A stretch of 55,831 nucleotides of DNA. It comes from DASYAE01 sp036501535 (GTDB lineage Bacteria > Actinomycetota > Actinomycetes > Streptomycetales > Catenulisporaceae). Positions 27,081 through 34,380 of the stretch are shown here, one piece after another. The stretch spans positions 1 through 55,831 of the forward strand of contig DASYAE010000185.1 of assembly GCA_036501535.1 (NCBI GenBank), in the 5' to 3' direction. The position numbers and the translations under genes were made by a program. The notes under the pieces were generated by a model that was given only the letters and a program-made list of their open reading frames with translations, had not been told where the DNA came from and searched no databases. The stretch's first letter is position 1. Each line of letters starts with the position of its first letter.

Positions 27081-27413
27081 GTGTGCCTCCACGCACTGTG
27101 GAATATCCACTATCTTCGAAGCCGGCGCTTTCTCGGGGCCGGGCTCGGGCTGCTCGGGCTGCTTTGTGGTCGGCGGTTCCGGGCCCGGCGGGGCCGCCGC
27201 CGGGCGGTGGTCCCGGCTCCGTCCGTCCCTGGCTCAACGAGCATCACCCGAAAGCGTTACGCACATTCGGGTGGACGATTCCGCACCCGCCCTGCTCAAG
27301 ATCCATTTTTTAGGGCGTCGCAAGCTCACTCGTTCGGCGGAACATGCAGCGCTGCTCGTCGAAGCGCTCAATAGATTTGCACGCAATCCGTCCTCGCGGA
27401 TCCAGTCTGGACC
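27081..27413. other. 333-bp region upstream of bldM
   Basis: No gene is supported. It should hold the bldM promoter and leader and the 3' end of the MerR-like transcript. It contains an 8-bp inverted repeat CACCCGAA/TTCGGGTG at 27245-27252 and 27266-27273 and a short T-rich run at 27305-27311, and is lower in GC than the flanks. Because bldM is regulated by developmental factors in streptomycetes, operators are expected here, but none is recognised with certainty. Confidence 0.5.
27245..27273. promoter_or_regulatory. Inverted repeat upstream of bldM
   Basis: CACCCGAA at 27245-27252 and TTCGGGTG at 27266-27273, 13-nt loop. Could be a regulator site for bldM or a weak terminator for the gene to its right. 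Confidence 0.4.
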
Positions 27414-27956
27414 TCACGAATACGGATTGGGAAGGTCCGCGGGGGCGGGATACGGACTATCCGCCCTGATTCGAGCCGCGCGCAAATGCGTGGCGGCGCG
27501 CGCCACGGGCGTACCGGAGCGTACTAGGCGCGCCAGTGTCTCGAACCACACGACATCCGCTGCTCGGAATAGATATTCGTGAGTGGAGGTACAGTGCGGG
27601 AATTCTGGTGTGAATGGTGCGTGAGTGGTGTCGTATGCCAGCCAGGATGAAAGTGTCTGGACAGGCACGTCGATGCGTTCGGCCAGTTCCGTGACGTTAT
27701 AGCCGGAACGTGAAGGTGCGGGGTGCGCGTGCGGCGGGGCCGGTTGAGGGTATCCGGGCCGCGGCGTCGCCCCCGGTTCGGTCACCGTCCGTGACACGCT
27801 CCGCGGTGCCGGTCCGCGGGCCGCCGGACACCCCTGCGGCGGCACCGCCGGCGAGCCCGTCCGGGTTTTTCGGAACAGGGTCTGATCAGCGCTTTCGCCA
27901 GCGGGTTCGGGGACGTTGCGGCCGACCGCGCTGGTCCGTTCGTGAGTGAAGGACAT
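27414..27956 (-). CDS. MerR-like helix-turn-helix protein between bldM and whiD
   Basis: Encodes 180 aa. Residues 1-80 are Pro/Ala/Arg-rich and look disordered. Residues 85-165 resemble a MerR-type winged helix: YNVTELAERIDVPVQTLSSWLAY, an aromatic/His wing region, then EYLFRAADVVWFETLARLVRSGTPVARAATHLRAARI in the place of the second helix pair. There is no effector or cysteine-rich C-terminal domain. The ATG at 27956 has only a weak ribosome site (AAGAGA). Codon use is less GC-rich than in bldM or whiD. Its position inside the bldM-whiD pair suggests a role in the same programme; this is inference. Confidence 0.6.
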   Translation of the reverse strand: MSFTHERTSAVGRNVPEPAGESADQTLFRKTRTGSPAVPPQGCPAARGPAPRSVSRTVTEPGATPRPGYPQPAPPHAHPAPSRSGYNVTELAERIDVPVQTLSSWLAYDTTHAPFTPEFPHCTSTHEYLFRAADVVWFETLARLVRSGTPVARAATHLRAARIRADSPYPAPADLPNPYS

Positions 27957-27957
27957 A

Positions 27958-27972
27958 TCGGTCTCTTACCGA
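27958..27972. promoter_or_regulatory. Inverted repeat at the start of the MerR-like gene
   Basis: TCGGT-CTCTT-ACCGA lies directly upstream of the start codon of the minus-strand MerR-like gene and in the divergent region before whiD. Position fits an operator, possibly for self-control. Confidence 0.35.
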
Positions 27973-28113
27973 ACAAAAAACCCGGGTATAGGCCCCCCGA
28001 CGGCAACTCCACCCGAACCGGCGAACGCCTGGTCACCGCACATCCAATCACCTGTTCGGCGGCGGGTGCGGCGGTGCGGGGGCGGCACGACGCGAGAGCG
28101 AAGGAGATCGAGC

Positions 28114-28812
28114 ATGGCGGACTTCTCCCGGCTGCCCGGGCCCAACGCGGATCTGTGGGACTGGCAGCTGCGCGGACTGTGCCGGGGCAAGGACAGCTCG
28201 CTGTTCTTCCATCCCGAGGGGGAGCGCGGCGCCGCCCGGTCGAGCCGGGAGGAGGCCGCGAAGGAGATCTGCATGAACTGCCCGGTCCGCATATCGTGCG
28301 CGGACCACGCTCTGAAGGTCCGAGAGCCCTATGGCGTGTGGGGCGGAATGACCGAGGACGAGCGTGAAGAGCAGCACGTCCGGCACAAGGCGCTGCTGCG
28401 TGCCCAGGCCGCGCGCGAGAAGGCGGCCCGCCTCCAGCAGGCGAAGCTGAAGGAGAAGCTGCTGCTTGACCACGCGAAGCAGCGTGCCGGCGCGATGGTC
28501 GCGGTCGGCGCGGCGGCCGGGCCGGCCGGAAGCGCGGATGCTCAAGCGGCAGCAGCCAATGGCACGGACCGGCCACGCACGCGCAACGCCGTGGCTGCGG
28601 CGAAGGCGCAGCAGGCGGCGGCGCTCAATCCGGCCTCGAGCGGCGGCGCCGGCGTGGATAAGTCACACACAGCACCCAAAACGACGAAGAAGAACGCAGG
28701 GCCCGGAAGTACCAAGGCGCCTAAGGCGGACAGGGCGTCCAAGCCGGGCACCGCGGCTTCTGAAGCTTCCGCGTCCAAGGGCTCGAAGCGTCTCGCCGGT
28801 GCGCGCAGCTAG
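28114..28812 (+). CDS. whiD: WhiB-family regulator WhiD with long C-terminal extension
   Basis: Encodes 232 aa. Residues 1-90 are WhiD: MADFSRLPGPNADLWDWQL, iron-sulphur ligands C23, C53, C56 and C62 (the last three as CMNCPVRISC), and the GVWGG turn at 74-78 with EDEREE. WhiD is a [4Fe-4S] protein required for late sporulation in Streptomyces and binds the principal sigma factor region 4. Here about 140 further residues follow, rich in Ala, Lys and Gln, first a charged helix (LLRAQAAREKAARLQQAKLKEK) and then a disordered basic tail; streptomycete WhiD ends shortly after the core. The ATG at 28114 has AAGGAG 7 nt upstream. Confidence 0.9.
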   Translation: MADFSRLPGPNADLWDWQLRGLCRGKDSSLFFHPEGERGAARSSREEAAKEICMNCPVRISCADHALKVREPYGVWGGMTEDEREEQHVRHKALLRAQAAREKAARLQQAKLKEKLLLDHAKQRAGAMVAVGAAAGPAGSADAQAAAANGTDRPRTRNAVAAAKAQQAAALNPASSGGAGVDKSHTAPKTTKKNAGPGSTKAPKADRASKPGTAASEASASKGSKRLAGARS

Positions 28813-28894
28813 ACGCCTCTAAACCCCCTGCGACCTCGGCGCTCCGCGCCGCAACCCCTCCAATACCCTGATTCGCGGCGGCCTGTCCCCGCCA

Positions 28895-28910
28895 AATGGT
28901 CTAGTCCATT
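28895..28910. promoter_or_regulatory. DasR-type operator (dre-like) before the chitinase
   Basis: AATGGTCTAGTCCATT is a near-perfect palindrome that differs by one base from the dre core TGGTCTAGACCA. It ends 3 bp before a -35 box. DasR, the GntR regulator of N-acetylglucosamine use, binds such sites in front of chitinase genes in streptomycetes. Confidence 0.7.
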
Positions 28911-28913
28911 CTC

Positions 28914-28942
28914 TTGACTGTGCCCCGCCACGGCGTTACACA
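28914..28942 (+). promoter_or_regulatory. Predicted chitinase promoter
   Basis: TTGACT at 28914-28919, 17-bp spacer, TACACA at 28937-28942. Predicted start near 28949, about 109 nt before the coding region; the dre-like site abuts the -35. Confidence 0.55.
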
Positions 28943-29057
28943 CGAATCATCACCGCAGGACGGCGTCTCCGGCGGTCAACCATCCAGGTTGTCCCCGACA
29001 TGCGGCCGTCCGGCGCCCCTTCGGGCGGTCGTGCGTCTCCTTACTAAGGAGTCTGCG

Positions 29058-31109
29058 TTGCGACCATCCCTCCTCCGCCCCTCCGGCGGCCGACCGCCCG
29101 GCTTCCGGCGCCTGCTCGGCGCCGCCGTCGCCGTCGTGGTGGTCGGCGCCACCTCGCTCACCTCCGTGCTGGCCGGCGGGGCGACGCCGGCGGCGGCCGC
29201 CACCAGCGGCGGCCTCAAGATCGCCTACTACGACCAGTGGTCGGTCTACCAGAACGCCTTCTACCTCAAGGACCTCGACACCGAGGGCATCGCCGGCAAG
29301 CTCAACTACCTGATCTACGACTTCGAGAACATCAGCGACACCGCCCCGTACACCTGCTTCGAGGCGGAGAAGGCCACCGACCCCGACCCGGGCGGCGAGA
29401 GCGACCCGAACGCCGGCGACGGAGCCGAGGACGACTACGCCGACTACGGCCAGCTCTACAGCTCGGCCAACTCGGTCAGCGGCGCCGCGGACAGCTCGAC
29501 CCAGGCGATCGCCGGCAACTTCAACCAGCTGCGCGAGCTGAAGGCCAAGTACCCGAACCTCAAGATCCTGCTGTCCATCGGCGGCTGGACCTACTCGAAG
29601 TACTTCTCCCCGGCGGCCGCCTCGGCGTCCTCCCGGCAGACCTTCGTCTCGTCCTGCATCAACATGTTCATCGACGGCAACCTGCCGGAGGAGAACGGCT
29701 TCGGCGGCAACGGCTCGGCGGCCGGCATCTTCGACGGCTTCGACATCGACTGGGAGTACCCGAACTCCTCGGCCGGCCACCTCGGCAACATCACCTCGTC
29801 CGCGGACACCGCCGACTACACCGCGCTGCTCGCGGAGTTCCGCAGCGAGCTGAACACCGCCGGCACCGCCAACGGCAAGACCTACGCCCTGAGCGCGGCC
29901 CTGCCGGCCGGCCAGAACAACATCGCCGAGATCCAGACCAACCAGATCGCGCAGTACCTGACCTTCGGCGACGTGATGACGTACGACATGTACGGAGCCT
30001 GGAACCCCACCGGCCCGACCGACGAGGCGGATCCGCTCTACGCGAACCCGAACTCGCCGGAGCCCAAGGTCGCGCCGGGCAATGAGACGTACAGCATCAA
30101 CAACGCCATCCAGGCATACACGGCCGGGGATTCGGTCTACGGCATCACCGGCGGATTCCCAGCGAACAAACTCGCGCTCGGCGTGCCCTTCTACTATCGG
30201 GGCTGGACGGGCGTCCCGGCGGGCTCGAACCACGGTCTCTATCAGACCGCCAGCGGGCCTTCGCCAGGGCAGACTTTATCCGGGGCCGTCCCAGGGGTGG
30301 CGTTCTACAAAGAGCTTGAGAGCGTCGTCGCCAATCCGTCCGACACCTTCTGGGATCCGACCACCGACTCGGCCTACTTCTACGACGGATCGGACTTCTA
30401 CGGCGGCGAGGACGCCGAGTCGATCCAGGCGCAGGCGGATTACGCGCACTGCAACGGCCTGGCCGGCTTCATGATGTTCTCGCTCTACGACCTCGATCCG
30501 GCGACCACGTTGTTCAATGACGCGGTCAACGACATCAACGGCTCGGCGTCGAGTTGCACCACGCCGACCGCGCCGAACAGCCCGACGAACTCCGCCTCGC
30601 CGACCAAGTCCGCCTCGCCGACGGCCTCGGCCTCGCCGAGCCAGTCGCCCACCCAGTCGGCCAGCCCGTCGAGCTCGCCGACCACCGGCCCGACCCAGCC
30701 GACCGGTGGCAACCTCGTGGCGAACCCGGGCTTCGAGACCGGCTCGCTCTCGCCGTGGACCTGCTCCACGATCGACTCCGTGGTGACCAGCCCGGTGCAC
30801 GGAGGTGGTCACGCGCTCGCCGGCGCGGCGAGCAGTTCGGATGACGCGCAGTGCTCGCAGACCATCACGGTCCTGCCGAGCACGACCTACACGCTCAGCG
30901 GATGGGTGAACGGCAGTTACGTGTTCATCGGCGTGAACGGTACCGGCACGACGGCCGCCGACAACTGGACTCCGGGCACCAACGGCGGCTACAGCCAGCT
31001 GTCGTTGAGCTTCACCACCACGTCGAGCGCGACCAGCGTGACGATCTACGTGCACGGCTGGTACGGCGAGGGCACTTACTACGCGGACGACTTCTCAGCC
31101 ACCGCATAG
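29058..31109 (+). CDS. Secreted GH18 chitinase with C-terminal carbohydrate-binding module
   Basis: Encodes 683 aa from a TTG at 29058 that follows AAGGAG by 6 nt. A signal peptide (LRPSLL ... TPAAAA) is followed by the GH18 barrel: KILLSIGGWTYSKYF and the catalytic FDGFDIDWEYP (DxxDxDxE, Glu the acid). A Ser/Thr/Pro linker at about 495-530 joins a jelly-roll CBM of about 130 residues (NLVANPGFETGSLSPWTC ... TYYADDFSATA). It hydrolyses chitin outside the cell. Codon 407 (30276-30278) is TTA, the rare leucine codon that in streptomycetes makes translation depend on bldA. Upstream operator and promoter are described separately. Confidence 0.93.
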   Translation: MRPSLLRPSGGRPPGFRRLLGAAVAVVVVGATSLTSVLAGGATPAAAATSGGLKIAYYDQWSVYQNAFYLKDLDTEGIAGKLNYLIYDFENISDTAPYTCFEAEKATDPDPGGESDPNAGDGAEDDYADYGQLYSSANSVSGAADSSTQAIAGNFNQLRELKAKYPNLKILLSIGGWTYSKYFSPAAASASSRQTFVSSCINMFIDGNLPEENGFGGNGSAAGIFDGFDIDWEYPNSSAGHLGNITSSADTADYTALLAEFRSELNTAGTANGKTYALSAALPAGQNNIAEIQTNQIAQYLTFGDVMTYDMYGAWNPTGPTDEADPLYANPNSPEPKVAPGNETYSINNAIQAYTAGDSVYGITGGFPANKLALGVPFYYRGWTGVPAGSNHGLYQTASGPSPGQTLSGAVPGVAFYKELESVVANPSDTFWDPTTDSAYFYDGSDFYGGEDAESIQAQADYAHCNGLAGFMMFSLYDLDPATTLFNDAVNDINGSASSCTTPTAPNSPTNSASPTKSASPTASASPSQSPTQSASPSSSPTTGPTQPTGGNLVANPGFETGSLSPWTCSTIDSVVTSPVHGGGHALAGAASSSDDAQCSQTITVLPSTTYTLSGWVNGSYVFIGVNGTGTTAADNWTPGTNGGYSQLSLSFTTTSSATSVTIYVHGWYGEGTYYADDFSATA

Positions 31110-31113
31110 CCGC

Positions 31114-31998
31114 TTAGAACAACAGCAGCTGCGACAAGTCGTCGCTCCCGCCGGACACCACGAGGTGTGCAGCGGGAGCGACGCTCGGCGTGGCGCTCGG
31201 CGACGCCGCCGAGGCCGCATAGACGTCCACCTCGTAGCCGGCCGTGCTCTTGGGCGTCGGCGAGGCGTCGATCGAGACCGGGAGGCCCAGCCGGTAAGTC
31301 ACCCGCAGCAGCTTGCCGCTGCCCAGGTCCGTGTAGACGTCGACCGCTATCTGGGTCGTGCCGGCCTCCTTGAACACCGCCGAGCCGGAGACCAGCTGCG
31401 ATACGCCGACCAGCGTGTCGACGTTCACCGTGCCGGTGTACTCGGTCGCGCTCGTCCCGCCGACCTCGCTCGGGCCGTCGAACTGCACGTGGCCCAGCGC
31501 CTTGAGCGCCTCCCACCACAGCGAGTGCGGCGAGCCCGTCGGCATGGCCGAGGTCAGATCGTTCACGAACCAGCTGCGGCTCGGATACGCGGAGGCCTGC
31601 TGCTGGGGGATCAGCGTGTAGAGCCGCCCGCCCGCCTCGATCGCCTGTACCGGCTGCTGCGTAGTGTGGTCGCTGTGCATGAGGGTGCGCTTCCCGCTGA
31701 GCGACCCGGCGCCCTTGGCGATGTCCACCGGTCCGGTCAGCAGCTGGCTGGTCACCGTCGCGGCGTGGGCGTCGGTCTCCACGCTGTCGACCGTCATCGT
31801 GCCGGAGTCGGGGTGGGCCAGCCACGTGTCGAGGGCCTTTATGGCGTTGCGCTCCCCGGCCTCGACCGAGTTCGACGAAGCGCTCGCCGAGGGCGACGCC
31901 CCGGCCCCGGCCGTCGCCTCGGTGCAGGACGAGAGCAGCGTGCCAAGCAGCAGCGCCGCCACGGAGGCCGTGGCCGCCGTGGTCAACCGTCTGCTCAT
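31114..31998 (-). CDS. Lipoprotein of LppX/LprG-like type
   Basis: Encodes 294 aa. Lipoprotein signal peptide ending LLSSC (C25 lipidated), Ser-rich linker, then a mature domain of about 220 residues (ALDTWLAHPDSGTMTVDSV; LYTLIPQQQ; SWFVNDLT; LLRVTYRLGLPVSIDA) with the alternating strand pattern of LppX_LprAFG-like proteins, which in mycobacteria bind lipids. The assignment is by pattern only. It is convergent with the chitinase, with 4 bp between the stops. Confidence 0.75.
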   Translation of the reverse strand: MSRRLTTAATASVAALLLGTLLSSCTEATAGAGASPSASASSNSVEAGERNAIKALDTWLAHPDSGTMTVDSVETDAHAATVTSQLLTGPVDIAKGAGSLSGKRTLMHSDHTTQQPVQAIEAGGRLYTLIPQQQASAYPSRSWFVNDLTSAMPTGSPHSLWWEALKALGHVQFDGPSEVGGTSATEYTGTVNVDTLVGVSQLVSGSAVFKEAGTTQIAVDVYTDLGSGKLLRVTYRLGLPVSIDASPTPKSTAGYEVDVYAASAASPSATPSVAPAAHLVVSGGSDDLSQLLLF

Positions 31999-32112
31999 CG
32001 TCGTCCCTCCGCTGCGCGGCGCTCGTTCGCTGCCGGGCCCTGCCGTATCGTGCGCGCTCCGTGATCGGCGGCGCGCCTCTTGTGCGCCGTTCCGCGCCGG
32101 TTCGCGCTCCCG

Positions 32113-32185
32113 CGCCCCCAGCAGGACTCGAACCTGCGACCAAGCGCTTAGAAGGCGCCTGCTCTATCCGCTGAGCTATGGGGGC
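32113..32185 (-). tRNA. tRNA-Arg(TCT)
   Basis: Minus strand: acceptor GCCCCCA pairs with TGGGGGC plus discriminator G; D-arm TAGCTCAGCGGATAGAGCA; anticodon stem GGCGC/GCGCT around loop CTTCTAA, giving anticodon TCT; T-arm GCAGGTTCGAGTCCTGC. No encoded CCA. Reads the rare AGA/AGG codons. Confidence 0.96.
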
Positions 32186-32432
32186 AGCGTCGCGCCCCAC
32201 CAGGGTAGTGGACCAGGCGTGCCCGACGCCGCCGAGTAAATCCCCGGTGGGGCCGTGGTTGCGGCCCGAAGCGCTTCGCGGCTTTCGCCGGAAACGGCCC
32301 GCGCCGGGCTCCGGCTTGCTACCGTCGTCGCAGCGGAATCGGGCGGCCTGACGGCCGTACGCCTCCGTCGCAACAGAGAATTTATCCAACAGAACCACCC
32401 CCCGGTGTTCCCTTGTCCCCAGGGGCTACGGC

Positions 32433-34328
32433 ATGCTCACCGCTGTGACGATCACAGGCCCGGACGCGGACCTGCTCGGAGCCGTTGGCGCACTGCGCGA
32501 CGGCATTGCCTCACCGCGCCTTCCGCTGACCGCCGAGGGCGTCGTCGGCACGCGCAGAATCCAGGCGGAACTGCTCCGCCACCTCGACGATTACCTCATA
32601 CCGAGACTGCGGTGGTCCGACGGCCCGGTCTACGTCGCGGTCGGCGGCTCCACCGGCGTGGGCAAGTCCACGCTGGTGAACTCGCTGATCCGGCAGGAGG
32701 TCACCAAGGCGGGGGTACTGCGCCCGACGACCCGCTCCGCGGTGCTCTGCGTCAATCCCGTCGACATCGCGTCGGTGACCGGGCCGGAGCGCCTGATGCC
32801 GGCGTTCCTGCGCGCTCCCGGGCGCACAAGCCGACCCGACGCGTTCACCATCGCCCCGCACGCCGCCATCCCCGCCGGGGTCGCGCTGATCGACTCCCCG
32901 GACGTGAACTCGGTGGTGACCGAGAACCGCGAGGCGGGGGAGCGGCTGCTCGCCGCGACCGACGCCTGGTTGCTGGTCACCACGGCCGAGCGGTATGCCG
33001 ACGCGGTGCCGTGGCGGCTGCTCAAGGCCGCCCGGGAGCGGCGGGTGACGGTGGCCATCGTGCTCAACCGGATTCCCCCTGAGGCCCTGCGTGAGGTGCG
33101 CGAGGCGGCTCAGGCGCTGCTGAAGGTCAACGGCCTCGGCGACGTCCCGGTGTTCACGCTGCCCGAGTCCGTGCTCACCGGCGGGCTGCTGCCGGAGTAC
33201 CTGCTCGATCCGCTGCTGACCTGGCTCAGGTCCACCGCGCACGACCCGGCGGTGCGCCGGGCCACCATCGGCGCCACCGTGAACGGGCTGTTCGACGAGC
33301 TGCCTAAGCGGCTCGGCGCGCTGGCCGAGGGGCTGGAGCGGCAGGCCGAGACCGCCGACCGGCTGCGCCAGCAGGCGGACACGGCCTATTCGCGCGAGCG
33401 GGCCGGGCTGCACGACTCCATCGCGCAGGGCGAGGTGCTGCGCGGCTCGCCGCTGCTCGAGTGGCAGGCCATGATCGAGCCCTCCCGCGCGCCGAACCTG
33501 TTCGCCGAGGGCGGACGGACCGCGGAGACCGCGCGCGGGCTGCTGCTCGGCGCGCTGGCCGACCAGATCGCCGCGGCCGCGGCGCGCGCGGCCGACCAGG
33601 TCGCGGACGACTGGCGGGACGCGCTGGACGGCGAGGACGAGGCGCTGGCCGCGATCGCCGCCGGGACCCGGGCCGGCGCGGTGCCGCCCGAGCTGGAGGA
33701 GTGGGCCGACGGGGTCACCGAGCTGCTCGGCCGCACGCCCCGGCCGGCGCGGGCCGGACTGCACGTCGGCGAGGCGAAGGCGGAACGGCCCGGCTCCTCG
33801 CTGGTGCTCGCCGGCGGGTCGGGCGGCGGCGCGCACGCAGGAGCGGCGCAGATCGGCGGCCCGCACCCGGTCGGCAGCTTCACGCCGGCGCACGGCACTC
33901 CGCAGCCAGCCTCCGCCGCGCCGGCGGCCGAGGTGCGGCGGCAGACCGGGGTCCGCTGGACCACCGGCCGCCACGCCGGCTCCCAGTTCTTCGCCGCCGG
34001 ACCGCAGGGCCCGGCCACGGTGCTGACCGCGCTGGTGCTGACCGGCCGCCGCGGTGGGACGCAGCAGCGGCGCCGGCGCTCCGGGAAGGGCGCGCCGAAG
34101 ATCCATCCGGCCACCGAGGCCACCCGGCTGCTCGCCGACACGATCTTCGGCGCGGACGAGGCGGACCGGCTGGCCGGGCTGGCCGCCACCTCGCTGGACA
34201 CGGTGCTCGGCGCGCTCTTCGACCGGCTCGCCTACCGGCACCACCGCGCCCTGGCCGACCTCGGCGTGCCGGTCGGCGCGGGCAAGGCCCTGCTGGAGGC
34301 CGGGCAGGCCGTCCAGCGGGCGCGATGA
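32433..34328 (+). CDS. Dynamin-like GTPase, soluble member of the pair (DynA-like)
   Basis: Encodes 631 aa. P-loop GGSTGVGKSTL at about 69-79, switch-like RPTTRSAVLCV, DSPDVNSV (G3-like) and VLNRIPPE (G4-like N-x-x-P variant), then a long helical region with an Ala/Gly-rich, unconserved insert at about 430-520. No membrane span is seen. The tandem arrangement with a second GTPase that has membrane spans, and with ssb next, matches the dynA/dynB locus described in Streptomyces, whose products stabilise FtsZ rings during sporulation septation. That identification is from memory of the locus and domain layout. A C-terminal basic patch (RRGGTQQRRRRSGKG) could contact lipid or nucleic acid. Confidence 0.75.
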   Translation: MLTAVTITGPDADLLGAVGALRDGIASPRLPLTAEGVVGTRRIQAELLRHLDDYLIPRLRWSDGPVYVAVGGSTGVGKSTLVNSLIRQEVTKAGVLRPTTRSAVLCVNPVDIASVTGPERLMPAFLRAPGRTSRPDAFTIAPHAAIPAGVALIDSPDVNSVVTENREAGERLLAATDAWLLVTTAERYADAVPWRLLKAARERRVTVAIVLNRIPPEALREVREAAQALLKVNGLGDVPVFTLPESVLTGGLLPEYLLDPLLTWLRSTAHDPAVRRATIGATVNGLFDELPKRLGALAEGLERQAETADRLRQQADTAYSRERAGLHDSIAQGEVLRGSPLLEWQAMIEPSRAPNLFAEGGRTAETARGLLLGALADQIAAAAARAADQVADDWRDALDGEDEALAAIAAGTRAGAVPPELEEWADGVTELLGRTPRPARAGLHVGEAKAERPGSSLVLAGGSGGGAHAGAAQIGGPHPVGSFTPAHGTPQPASAAPAAEVRRQTGVRWTTGRHAGSQFFAAGPQGPATVLTALVLTGRRGGTQQRRRRSGKGAPKIHPATEATRLLADTIFGADEADRLAGLAATSLDTVLGALFDRLAYRHHRALADLGVPVGAGKALLEAGQAVQRAR

Positions 34329-34380
34329 CCGGTCCCGCCCCGGCCGGTCCGGCACCGTATCAAGGCATGGAGTCTGCGAC

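Noticed and set aside
31079..32398. Minus-strand frame of 439 codons across the lipoprotein gene and tRNA-Arg
   Set aside because: It runs through a tRNA and is out of frame with the clear lipoprotein.
32380..32430. C-run reminiscent of the 6C RNA motif upstream of the first GTPase
   Set aside because: Only one short C-run and no pair of matching stems; does not meet the motif.
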